The position numbers were made by a program, and so were the translations under genes. A stretch of DNA of 8,820 bases, from assembly GCA_013331965.1 (NCBI GenBank), contig DUFL01000013.1:1-8820 (forward strand), given 5' to 3'. Source of the DNA: Candidatus Woesearchaeota archaeon (GTDB taxonomy: Archaea > Nanobdellota > Nanobdellia > Woesearchaeales > UBA10107). Position 1 is the first letter of the stretch; each line of letters starts with the position of its first letter. Under the pieces are notes generated by a model. The model searched no databases. It had not been told where the DNA came from and was given only the letters and a program-made list of their open reading frames with translations. Positions 1 through 5,475 of the stretch are shown in pieces.

Positions 1-735
1 TTCCCGGTAAATATTTCTTTAAATGAAGCTGCCGCGCATCAGGTTCCTTTTGCAGTAGATGACAGGACATTTACAGAAAATGATTTAGTTAAGTTAGATG
101 TTGGCGTCCATATAAACGGAGCGATAGGAGACAATGCCTTGACAATAGACTTGACAAAAAAATATGAAAGATTAGTAAAAGCGGTCATTGAAGCAAGAGA
201 TGAAGCAATTAAAATCATAAAACCGGGAATCGAAACTTCAGAAATCGGAAAAGTAATTGAAAAAATAATTACAAAACACGGATTTAATCCGATAAAAAAC
301 CTTTCAGGACATCAGATAAAAGAATATGAAATCCATGCAGGACTGACAATCCCGAATTATGATGATAAGAGCGAAACAAGGCTGAAAGAAGGAATGATTA
401 TTGCAGTAGAGCCTTTTGCAACTAGCGGAGAAGGATTAATCCAGGAATCATCAAACGCGGAAATATTTACATTATTATTCAAAAAACCTGTAAGAAGCCT
501 TATCACAAGAGAAGCGTTAAAGTTCTTAGAAGAAAGAAAAACACTGCCTTCATCAACAAGATGGCTAAGCAAAAAGATGTCAGCAATAAAAGCTGCATTC
601 GCATTGAAAGAGATGAATCAGCTTGATATGCTCCATCTGTATCCTCCTTTGGTTGAAATAAAGAAAGGTATGGTTGCACAGTCAGAACATACTGTACTTG
701 TCACAAAAGACGGGCACGAGATACTGACCAAATAG
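1..735 (+). CDS. map: Type II methionine aminopeptidase, 3' part (5' end outside window)
   Basis: This metalloprotease removes the initiator methionine from nascent proteins in the cytoplasm. The frame is open from base 1, so 244 residues are visible and the N-terminus is cut off by the window edge. All expected active-site residues of the archaeal type II family are present. Counting from the first visible residue, His13 lies in an NEAAAH segment. Metal ligands are Asp33 (LDVGVH), Asp44 (GDNA), His104 (SGHQI), Glu137 (AVEPFA) and Glu229 (SEHTV). The insert between the last two Glu residues contains the helical region typical of type II rather than type I enzymes. A TTG at 139 lies inside the domain, after both Asp ligands, and is not the start. 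The stop precedes the TATA box of the next gene by a few bases. Identification is secure; only the N-terminus is unseen. Confidence 0.95.
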   Translation, partial: FPVNISLNEAAAHQVPFAVDDRTFTENDLVKLDVGVHINGAIGDNALTIDLTKKYERLVKAVIEARDEAIKIIKPGIETSEIGKVIEKIITKHGFNPIKNLSGHQIKEYEIHAGLTIPNYDDKSETRLKEGMIIAVEPFATSGEGLIQESSNAEIFTLLFKKPVRSLITREALKFLEERKTLPSSTRWLSKKMSAIKAAFALKEMNQLDMLHLYPPLVEIKKGMVAQSEHTVLVTKDGHEILTK

Positions 736-737
736 AA

Positions 738-748
738 ATATTCTTAAA
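738..748 (+). promoter_or_regulatory. TATA box for the lipoprotein gene
   Basis: An AT-rich element (ATATTCTTAAA) begins right after the aminopeptidase stop and is centred about 33 bases before the ATG at 776. Transcription would start close to that ATG, giving a leaderless or nearly leaderless mRNA. No Shine-Dalgarno precedes the ATG, which is consistent. The box is weaker than the others in the window. Confidence 0.5.
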
Positions 749-775
749 CACCGCGTCAGAATATCACAATAATAT

Positions 776-2119
776 ATGAAAAAAGAGACTATACTGTTCT
801 GTCTTGCATTAATCATTCTAATCAGCTGCGCTAAGCAGGAAACACCAAGCTCATCCGTACAGCAAACTATGCCTGAAGAAGCTAGTAAAGAAAATGTTGC
901 TGAAGAAATAAAAGAAAATATAACCGCAGAAGAACATGTAAAACCTGAACCAGCCGCTGAAGAAAAAAGCAAATATCAGATATTTGATCCTCTGCTTACC
1001 TATGAGGGAGCTTATAACGGCCCATTATACGGCACTTCAGAACAAGTAGGCTCTGCTTCCATGGACACTTACTTTCAGAATCTTGACAGAAACGGTATTA
1101 ATTTCTTTATAGGAATGTTCGGAATTGAAGGCGAACCGAACGCTGATTTGCTTGTAAGCGATAACGGACTTGGAGAAGTGATAGACGCTGTGCAAAAACA
1201 CCCGTACCGCGTAATACCTTTCTTTAATCCCGGAATAGGAGGAGAAGATGCAGAACAGTATCTCGGAGATACTCTGACTGGCTGGTATTCAAAAACTTTG
1301 GCAGCATCAAAAATGATAGCAGGTGACGATTTCATAAGAGGATTTGGAGAGATTGAAACTCAGGAATGGGGAGTGCAGCATGATAATCCTAAAGTTCTGC
1401 AGCTGATTAATCTGGCGCAGCGAAATAATATCAATTTCATGTTTCATCCTGTAGCGAGCGGCATGGATGATGTAGAGAGAATAGTAAAAGCTTATCCTGA
1501 TACTACTTTCCTCATACATATGTACAGGGAAGATTTAGACCAAAGCATGTCCAATCTCATCAGAATATTAAAAGAAAACAACAATCTTTACTTCAGCATG
1601 GACGCCGCCCACATAATCCACGTCAAGGGCATGGATATCATTTACGATTACGACAGCGGCGACACCGCACGCTCCGTAGCTGATTTTATTGATACTTTAA
1701 ATAGCAAAGAAAAATCAATAATAGACAGCGCAATAAGCACGTATAAGCCGCTTGTGGATGCTGTTCCTGACAAAGTAATGTGGGGTACTGAGATTGGCCC
1801 TGAATACGCTTTTGAAAAAGAAGTGTTCGACAGGGCAATTAAAGTTTCACGATTTGTTATCGCAGGGTTCAAGAAAGAGCATCAGGAAGCAGTTGGTTAT
1901 AAGAATGCATTAAGAATGTTTGGGGAAGGAGTTACTGTAAGCAGCGATATAAAAGTGATTGATACAAGATCATGGCCGGACTGTGATGATGACCAGATGA
2001 GTGACTGCAATGAATCATGCGGAATACCTGACACTGACACTGAAACTCCCGAGCAGGGAGCATGCTATCAAAAATGCCTTAACGGAAAAAAGTGCAAAGA
2101 TGTTCTTGAAGTGGATTAG
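776..2119 (+). CDS. Predicted lipoprotein with amidohydrolase-like TIM barrel and Cys-rich acidic tail
   Basis: The 447-aa product starts with a lipoprotein-type signal: two Lys, a hydrophobic run, then the lipobox LISC with Cys18, predicting export and lipid anchoring on the outer face of the membrane. Residues 19-70 are a low-complexity Glu/Ala/Pro-rich spacer. Residues about 72-392 look like an amidohydrolase_2-type barrel: GFGEIE near 190, FMFHP with His224, FLIHM with His248, MWGTEIG with Glu339, and a closing GYKNALRMFG, which resembles the family's usual C-terminal helix. Two catalytic features look altered. The HxH expected in the first strand is replaced by FDPLLTYEG, and the usual catalytic Asp near the end is Glu339. 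The last 50 residues hold six Cys and a DxDxDxxxDxxE loop (402-413) resembling an EF-hand. It may be a divergent hydrolase or a binding-only relative. Export and fold are fairly secure; the substrate is unknown. Confidence 0.75.
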   Translation: MKKETILFCLALIILISCAKQETPSSSVQQTMPEEASKENVAEEIKENITAEEHVKPEPAAEEKSKYQIFDPLLTYEGAYNGPLYGTSEQVGSASMDTYFQNLDRNGINFFIGMFGIEGEPNADLLVSDNGLGEVIDAVQKHPYRVIPFFNPGIGGEDAEQYLGDTLTGWYSKTLAASKMIAGDDFIRGFGEIETQEWGVQHDNPKVLQLINLAQRNNINFMFHPVASGMDDVERIVKAYPDTTFLIHMYREDLDQSMSNLIRILKENNNLYFSMDAAHIIHVKGMDIIYDYDSGDTARSVADFIDTLNSKEKSIIDSAISTYKPLVDAVPDKVMWGTEIGPEYAFEKEVFDRAIKVSRFVIAGFKKEHQEAVGYKNALRMFGEGVTVSSDIKVIDTRSWPDCDDDQMSDCNESCGIPDTDTETPEQGACYQKCLNGKKCKDVLEVD

Positions 2120-2183
2120 AAAAATATAAAAGAGATTTTTATTTAGAATCTTTAATATTTAAGCTGAAGCTGCGCTGTCCATT
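2120..2183. terminator. T-rich region between convergent 3' ends
   Basis: This short AT-rich stretch separates the lipoprotein stop from the stop of the minus-strand small ORF. On the plus strand it contains a run of five T followed by ATTT (2136-2144), which could serve as an archaeal oligo-T terminator. No convincing hairpin is seen. Confidence 0.35.
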
Positions 2184-2345
2184 TCATTCGCCTCTCTGCA
2201 GTTTTCTTCTTATAGACTCAGTCAATTGCTCAACTTCCTTGACATCGGGATTTTTTGATTCCGGAACAATCTTGTGCGACTTTTCAGAATTCGCAAGCAT
2301 ATCCTGGACAAATTTCTTGTCTCTGCTGCTTATGTTTCTTTCCAT
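2184..2345 (-). CDS. Small hypothetical protein, 53 aa
   Basis: A short reading frame runs from an ATG at 2345 to TGA at 2184. The product begins MERNISSRDKKFVQDML and ends ESIRRKLQRGE. It is highly charged, with no Cys, no membrane segment and two likely helices separated by a Pro-containing stretch (residues 28-33). A good TATA element on the minus strand (TTTATATAG, 2368-2376) lies about 27 bases upstream of the ATG, matching the leaderless pattern elsewhere in this window. An AGAGGT at 2357-2362 is also present, 12 bases before the ATG, so a short leader is possible. I do not recognise the family. The charged composition and correctly placed promoter favour a real gene, but the frame is short enough to be chance. 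Confidence 0.5.
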   Translation of the reverse strand: MERNISSRDKKFVQDMLANSEKSHKIVPESKNPDVKEVEQLTESIRRKLQRGE

Positions 2346-2366
2346 GATGTTTCAATACCTCTTTAA

Positions 2367-2378
2367 CTATATAAAAGT
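2367..2378. promoter_or_regulatory. TATA element able to serve both directions
   Basis: The sequence ACTATATAAAAG has a near-symmetrical TATATA core. Read on the minus strand it lies about 27 bases before the ATG of the 53-aa ORF (2345). Read on the plus strand it lies about 30 bases before position 2400-2404, where a structured element and a 29-codon ORF begin. Archaeal TATA boxes near-symmetrical at the core can give bidirectional initiation, so one box may drive both transcripts. Confidence 0.5.
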
Positions 2379-2399
2379 TTTGAAATTTTAATCTGTTAT

Positions 2400-2470
2400 C
2401 AATATGAACAAAATCTGGCAGGGGAGCTCTGCTCAGTTCGAACTAGCTTTGCACCCTGGCCAAATATTGG
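2400..2470 (+). ncRNA. GC-rich foldback, candidate structured RNA (overlaps a 29-codon ORF)
   Basis: This stretch folds on itself. CAATAT (2400-2405) pairs with ATATTG (2464-2469). TGGC (2416-2419) pairs with GCCA (2459-2462), and AGGG (2420-2423) with CCCT (2454-2457), leaving one bulged G. Inside are GAGC-TCT-GCTC (2424-2434) and the perfect 10-base palindrome AGTTCGAACT (2435-2444). The core is clearly richer in G+C than its surroundings, as expected for structured RNA in an AT-rich genome. It begins about 30 bases after the TATA element at 2367-2378. The same bases also encode a 29-aa frame (2404-2493, beginning MNKIWQGSSAQF) that ends two bases before the DUF5652 stop. I cannot tell whether RNA, peptide or mere DNA palindrome is the functional product. 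Confidence 0.35.
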
Positions 2471-2494
2471 TAAAAGTAACTACAAAACAATAAA

Positions 2495-2752
2495 TTACTT
2501 TCGTTTCTTGCCCCAGTTCTTGTTTGAAAAGACAAATATATACAGTATCTCAAGTATTCCTAATGTATTTACGACAAGAAACACTATGAACCAGACTAAC
2601 TGGTTTTTCTTTGCTGATTTCCACAAGGCAACTCCTTTCCATGATAAAGACCAGACTGCTGCCAAAATCATCAGAAAAATAAATCCGCCTGTCAATTCAG
2701 CATCCAATAAGCCGCCGCCCATCATCTGCTGTATGTAGCTGTTAAATGCCAT
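2495..2752 (-). CDS. DUF5652 family two-helix membrane protein
   Basis: The 85-aa protein has two hydrophobic segments, about residues 22-44 and 53-75. They are joined by a short basic loop containing ALWKSAKKNQ and followed by a Lys-rich C-terminal tail. The arrangement WSLSWKG...ALWKSAKKNQ...WFIVFLVVNTLGILEILY matches my memory of DUF5652, a small membrane family of unknown function common in DPANN archaea and CPR bacteria. The start ATG follows the histidyl-tRNA synthetase stop codon with no base between them (TAAATG), so the two are almost certainly cotranscribed and translationally coupled. The basic loop and tail suggest that both termini face the same side or that the tail is cytoplasmic. 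Function is unknown. Confidence 0.8.
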   Translation of the reverse strand: MAFNSYIQQMMGGGLLDAELTGGFIFLMILAAVWSLSWKGVALWKSAKKNQLVWFIVFLVVNTLGILEILYIFVFSNKNWGKKRK

Positions 2753-4234
2753 TTATTTTACCTCATCCCATTTTTTAATTACTTCCAGTCCTGTATTCAT
2801 ATCCTTGACTTTAATAACTTTGCTTTTTACCTCGTTCTCTCCTATAACAATGAGTTTTTTCGCTTTGATAGAATTGGCATATTCCATTTGTTTTCCAAAC
2901 TTCCTTTCCATGAGATCTGTCTCAACAACATTATTTTTTCTTAGTTTTTGAACCAGCTCAAAAGCTTCTTTTTTTACATCAGGAAAGTAAGCGACATAAT
3001 AATCAGGACTTAAGTCCTGTTTCTTAATTAAACCGCGGGATTCCAATAATAAACTTAATGTTGCGTAACCCATTCCGAATCCTGTCGCCGGGGTCGATTC
3101 TCCGTTAAATAATTCAATTAATTTATCGTATCTTCCTCCTCCTGCAATGGCCCTGAATTCTCCGTTTTTATCGAATATTTCAAATACCGTTCCTGTATAA
3201 TACGCAAGACCGCGAGCTACTGATAAATCGAGGACGATAAAGTCCTCGTAGGCGCTCAGTAGCCCAGCTGTCTTGTTGATTTCTAAAAGAGCGGATTTTG
3301 TGTCTTCAGTTTTTGCGCTTATCTTATTTATTATCTCGGAAGGCTTTCCCTTAAACGAGATTATCTTTTTAACATCAGAAATTTGATTTTCATCCAGTTT
3401 TAATTTTTTAAGTTCATTTTCAAAATCTTCTTCGCTTATCTTCGCGCTTTTATCTATAATCCTTATCACATCTTCCAGTTTTTCTTTTGGGATAGACTGC
3501 AATAATAATCCTTCAAGAAGTTTTTTATTGTTTAGTTTAACAACAATGTCATTCGATGTCAATCCGAGATTTTTAAGAGAATCAATCGCCAAGGAAATGA
3601 CTTCTGCATCTGCTTCCGGCTTATCGCTTCCGAATAATTCAACCCCGAACTGATAGAATTCCCTCAATCTTCCTTTCTGCGGAGCTTCATACCTCCACAT
3701 CTTATCTATATAGAACCATTTGACAGGCTTTGGAAGCTCTTTCTGCTTTTCGATATATAATCTTGCAGCAGGAACAGTTAAATCAAATCTTAATCCTAAT
3801 TGTTCGGTACTTTTCTTTTCTAAAGTGAATATCTGTGTCTTAATCTCTTCCCCTGATTTTGCTGTTAAAAGCTCTAATGTTTCAAAAGCAGGAGTTTCTA
3901 TTTCTTTAAAATTAAAGTTCCTTGCAGTGTTTCTTAATTTTGATAAAATATATTCCTTTGCCGCTTTTTCTTCAGGGTAATAATCAACTGTTCCCTTTAC
4001 CTTTTGGTATTGTTTTGCTTCTTCCTCAATGACCTTGATCAATTCCTGCTCGACTTTCTTTTCAGCCGCTTGTATTTGCTCCGGAGGCATTCCAAGCTCC
4101 CATGCTCTGATGTATTTTCTTACAGCGTCTCTGACAGCTTCTGATTTACTTGGGTATATGCCAGAGCCTACCAAAGACTGCAAAACATCGATTTGTTCCT
4201 CAGTTAGGCGTATTTGTATAGTTTGCATTACCAT
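2753..4234 (-). CDS. hisS: Histidyl-tRNA synthetase with N-terminal ribbon-helix-helix domain
   Basis: The 493-aa protein charges tRNA-His with histidine. Residues about 78-493 are a class II HisRS. They include KGTVDYYPEE at 80-89, TVPAARLY at 153-160, and motif 2 around 173-199 with Arg181, Glu183 and REFYQF (191-196). The histidine-binding RGLAYYTG is at 341-348, followed by GGGRYDKL (365-372). Motif 3 is the GFGMGYATL region (385-393), and an anticodon-binding domain runs from about 410. RGLAYYTG in place of RGLDYYTG, and motif 3 without the usual ER pair, point to a divergent HisRS type that I associate with some bacteria and plastids. Residues 3-45 form a separate RHH domain of the CopG/NikR kind (TIQIRLTEEQ...GIYPSKSEAVRDAVRKYI), joined by a charged helical linker (46-77). 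Met1 is preferred over Met3 because the TATA box sits 29 bases upstream. The frame is continuous, so the fusion appears real. Confidence 0.93.
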   Translation of the reverse strand: MVMQTIQIRLTEEQIDVLQSLVGSGIYPSKSEAVRDAVRKYIRAWELGMPPEQIQAAEKKVEQELIKVIEEEAKQYQKVKGTVDYYPEEKAAKEYILSKLRNTARNFNFKEIETPAFETLELLTAKSGEEIKTQIFTLEKKSTEQLGLRFDLTVPAARLYIEKQKELPKPVKWFYIDKMWRYEAPQKGRLREFYQFGVELFGSDKPEADAEVISLAIDSLKNLGLTSNDIVVKLNNKKLLEGLLLQSIPKEKLEDVIRIIDKSAKISEEDFENELKKLKLDENQISDVKKIISFKGKPSEIINKISAKTEDTKSALLEINKTAGLLSAYEDFIVLDLSVARGLAYYTGTVFEIFDKNGEFRAIAGGGRYDKLIELFNGESTPATGFGMGYATLSLLLESRGLIKKQDLSPDYYVAYFPDVKKEAFELVQKLRKNNVVETDLMERKFGKQMEYANSIKAKKLIVIGENEVKSKVIKVKDMNTGLEVIKKWDEVK

Positions 4235-4253
4235 TGTAATGTTTATGTAATGC
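4225..4253. promoter_or_regulatory. Repeated GTAATG half-sites over the hisS start, candidate operator
   Basis: The start codon of the RHH-HisRS gene is covered by three copies of one hexamer: CATTAC at 4226-4231 and GTAATG at 4236-4241 and 4247-4252. The inner pair forms a 6-4-6 inverted repeat centred on the ATG. The outer pair extends to GCATTAC and GTAATGC with 15 bases between. RHH proteins typically bind short repeated or palindromic half-sites, so autoregulation by the fused N-terminal domain is a reasonable inference. Part of the pattern is forced by the MVMQ codons. Confidence 0.4.
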
Positions 4254-4258
4254 TTAAG

Positions 4259-4268
4259 TATATAAATC
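4259..4268 (-). promoter_or_regulatory. TATA box for hisS
   Basis: GTATATAAAT on the plus strand reads ATTTATATAC on the minus strand, a near-ideal archaeal TATA box. It is centred 29 bases upstream of the ATG at 4234, predicting a leaderless transcript and supporting that ATG over the one six bases later. Confidence 0.7.
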
Positions 4269-4277
4269 TTAGTTTTT

Positions 4278-4287
4278 ACTTATAAGT
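4278..4287. repeat. Perfect 10-bp palindrome in divergent promoter region
   Basis: ACTTATAAGT is exactly self-complementary and sits between the hisS TATA box and the promoter of the 113-aa gene. It could be a regulator-binding site or chance in AT-rich DNA. Confidence 0.25.
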
Positions 4288-4320
4288 GTAGTCCCTAACA
4301 TGTAGAGTTTAGTATAGAAA

Positions 4321-4331
4321 TATTTATATAC
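4321..4331 (+). promoter_or_regulatory. TATA box for the 113-aa protein gene
   Basis: TATTTATATAC lies so that transcription would start near 4350, leaving a leader of about 27 bases that contains the Shine-Dalgarno at 4364-4369. A second TATA-like sequence (CTTTATAAAT, 4343-4352) is also present, but initiation from it would begin downstream of, or within, the Shine-Dalgarno, so the first box is preferred. Confidence 0.55.
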
Positions 4332-4363
4332 TAGTTATGTACTTTATAAATCCACCCAAAAAC

Positions 4364-4369
4364 AGAGGT
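4364..4369 (+). promoter_or_regulatory. Shine-Dalgarno AGAGGT for the 113-aa protein
   Basis: AGAGGT sits seven bases before the ATG at 4377, a textbook distance. It fixes this start and marks the gene as leadered, unlike several leaderless neighbours. Confidence 0.65.
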
Positions 4370-4376
4370 AATAGAC

Positions 4377-4718
4377 ATGACAACAATAGTAGATTTAATC
4401 ACGGGTTTGATAAGCCCGGCAAATGTTGAAACAAAAGTAGTGGAAAGCAAAGGATATCCGCAAAGGATAACTAACGGATCAGTACAAAAATTGTTAGACG
4501 CAAAAGTTCTTAGAAAGTTAGGGGAGAGACTTTACGATTTCAGAACTGGTAGTGCTGATGTTATGTATGTAGAAATGAAATCAGGAACAGGGACGCTTGA
4601 AGCATTCTATGATTCAAAGAAAGGAGAAGTTGTATTGGATCCTAATTTTAGGCTCTTAGCCAAACCAGAAAAAGCAGAAAGTCCTGGCGTTTTTGCTGTT
4701 GGAGCTTACGCTCATTAG
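4377..4718 (+). CDS. Hypothetical protein, 113 aa
   Basis: I do not recognise this protein. It has no signal peptide, no clear membrane segment and no Cys. Residues 1-13 are mildly hydrophobic (MTTIVDLITGLIS). Residues about 29-58 look helical (QRITNGSVQKLLDAKVLRKLGERLYDF), and 60-95 look like beta strands with turns at SGTG and KKGE (VMYVEMK, LEAFYD, EVVLDP). The C-terminus is GVFAVGAYAH. The gene has a complete expression unit of its own: TATA box, Shine-Dalgarno at ideal spacing, and a strong poly-T run directly after the stop. It stands alone between the divergent hisS operon and the HAD operon. That arrangement makes it a real gene, expressed independently, but gives no function. Confidence 0.75.
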   Translation: MTTIVDLITGLISPANVETKVVESKGYPQRITNGSVQKLLDAKVLRKLGERLYDFRTGSADVMYVEMKSGTGTLEAFYDSKKGEVVLDPNFRLLAKPEKAESPGVFAVGAYAH

Positions 4719-4733
4719 TTTTTTCTTTTTTTT
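4719..4733 (+). terminator. Poly-T terminator after the 113-aa protein gene
   Basis: Six T, one C and eight T follow the TAG stop immediately. Long T tracts on the coding strand without a required hairpin are the usual intrinsic termination signal in archaea. This is the clearest terminator in the window and separates the gene from the downstream operon. Confidence 0.75.
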
Positions 4734-4786
4734 ATGTTTAATTACTTTCAGTATGGAAGATAATAAGACTTTATTCGTACGTAAAG

Positions 4787-4795
4787 CTTAAATAG
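4787..4795 (+). promoter_or_regulatory. TATA-like element for the HAD-RHH-transglycosylase operon
   Basis: CTTAAATAG is the best TATA-like match upstream of the ATG at 4825, centred about 34 bases before it. It overlaps the left arm of the palindrome at 4794-4812 by two bases, so a protein bound there would be expected to block transcription factor or polymerase access. Confidence 0.5.
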
Positions 4796-4812
4796 TAGTA
4801 TTTCTTACTACT
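4794..4812. promoter_or_regulatory. Palindrome AGTAGTA-n5-TACTACT, candidate operator
   Basis: A perfect 7-bp inverted repeat with a 5-base spacer lies between the TATA element and the start codon of the HAD gene, over the expected transcription start. The second gene of this operon encodes a 44-aa RHH protein, a family that usually represses its own promoter by binding such sites. Position and symmetry are seen directly; the pairing with that regulator is inference. Confidence 0.55.
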
Positions 4813-4824
4813 TAGTGGTAAACA

Positions 4825-5475
4825 ATGGTATACAACACCGCAATATTTGACTTGGACGATACACTAGTCTATGCTCCGCAAGAATTTGAACATTCTTGGA
4901 CAAAAAAGTGCCTGCAAGAGTTTACCGGCAAACCATTTACTAACGAACAGATTGGAGACTATCTAAAAAAACCAATTGCTGACCGTGAAAAGTTTCTAAG
5001 ACAGATTGGGTTCACTAATAGGCAGCAATATCTCGATATGTGGCTAACTTCTGATGCTATTGCGAAATACGTTGAAGCAATGGGCGTTTTTACTGATGCA
5101 ACTGTGCTTAAAGATTTGAAAAGACAAGGAATACAATTAGGATTGGTTACTGCAGGACATATCGGTCGTGTTTCAAAACAAGTTAGAAAACTAGAACTTG
5201 TTTTTGGCGAACAAGTATTTGACGCTGTTGTTAACATACATGGAACATCTTATCCTTCAAAACCCGAGCCTATTGCATTACATGATTGTATGTTGCAATT
5301 AAATGCGAATCCAGAAAACTCAGTATATGTTGGAAACAGTCTGGAAAAAGACGTTGAAATGGCACGCAGAGCAGGAGTTAGTCCTGTACTTATTGATAGA
5401 AACGCTCAGACTAATTTTAATTCAAACCCAATTGTTGTAAATGATTTAAGAAAAGTTATGGAGTTAATAAGATGA
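4825..5475 (+). CDS. HAD-superfamily hydrolase (phosphatase-like)
   Basis: The 216-aa protein has the four HAD motifs in order. Motif I is FDLDDTL with nucleophile Asp9 and acid/base Asp11. Motif II is the LVTAG region with Thr109. Motif III is Lys146 in SKPEP, and motif IV is VGNSLEKD (169-176) with Asp176. The first acidic position of motif IV is Asn171, a variant known in active HADs. A helical cap lies between motifs I and II (about 16-90), as in subclass C1 phosphatases and phosphoglycolate-phosphatase-like enzymes, so a small phosphorylated metabolite is the likely substrate. It is soluble and cytoplasmic, and of normal length. The ATG at 4825 begins just before MVYNTAIFDLDD, leaving no room for an earlier start. 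Its stop overlaps the RHH start (ATGA), making it first in a three-gene operon. The specific substrate cannot be told. Confidence 0.88.
   Translation: MVYNTAIFDLDDTLVYAPQEFEHSWTKKCLQEFTGKPFTNEQIGDYLKKPIADREKFLRQIGFTNRQQYLDMWLTSDAIAKYVEAMGVFTDATVLKDLKRQGIQLGLVTAGHIGRVSKQVRKLELVFGEQVFDAVVNIHGTSYPSKPEPIALHDCMLQLNANPENSVYVGNSLEKDVEMARRAGVSPVLIDRNAQTNFNSNPIVVNDLRKVMELIR

Noticed and set aside
139..735. Start of the aminopeptidase gene at TTG 139
   Set aside because: Conserved active-site residues (His, two Asp) are encoded upstream in the same open frame from base 1, so 139 is internal.
682..972. Antisense open frame across the aminopeptidase end and lipoprotein start
   Set aside because: It overlaps two well-supported genes, has Ser/Phe-rich shadow composition and no promoter.
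2416..2462. tRNA-like sequence with GTTCGAA and terminal CCA
   Set aside because: The five-base T stem does not form, there is no 7-bp acceptor stem or anticodon arm, and the span is far too short. The palindrome explains the GTTCGAAC string.
4029..4250. Plus-strand open frame opposite the RHH part of hisS
   Set aside because: Its Ser/Cys-rich product is the complement of a clear RHH and linker sequence, and no promoter points this way.
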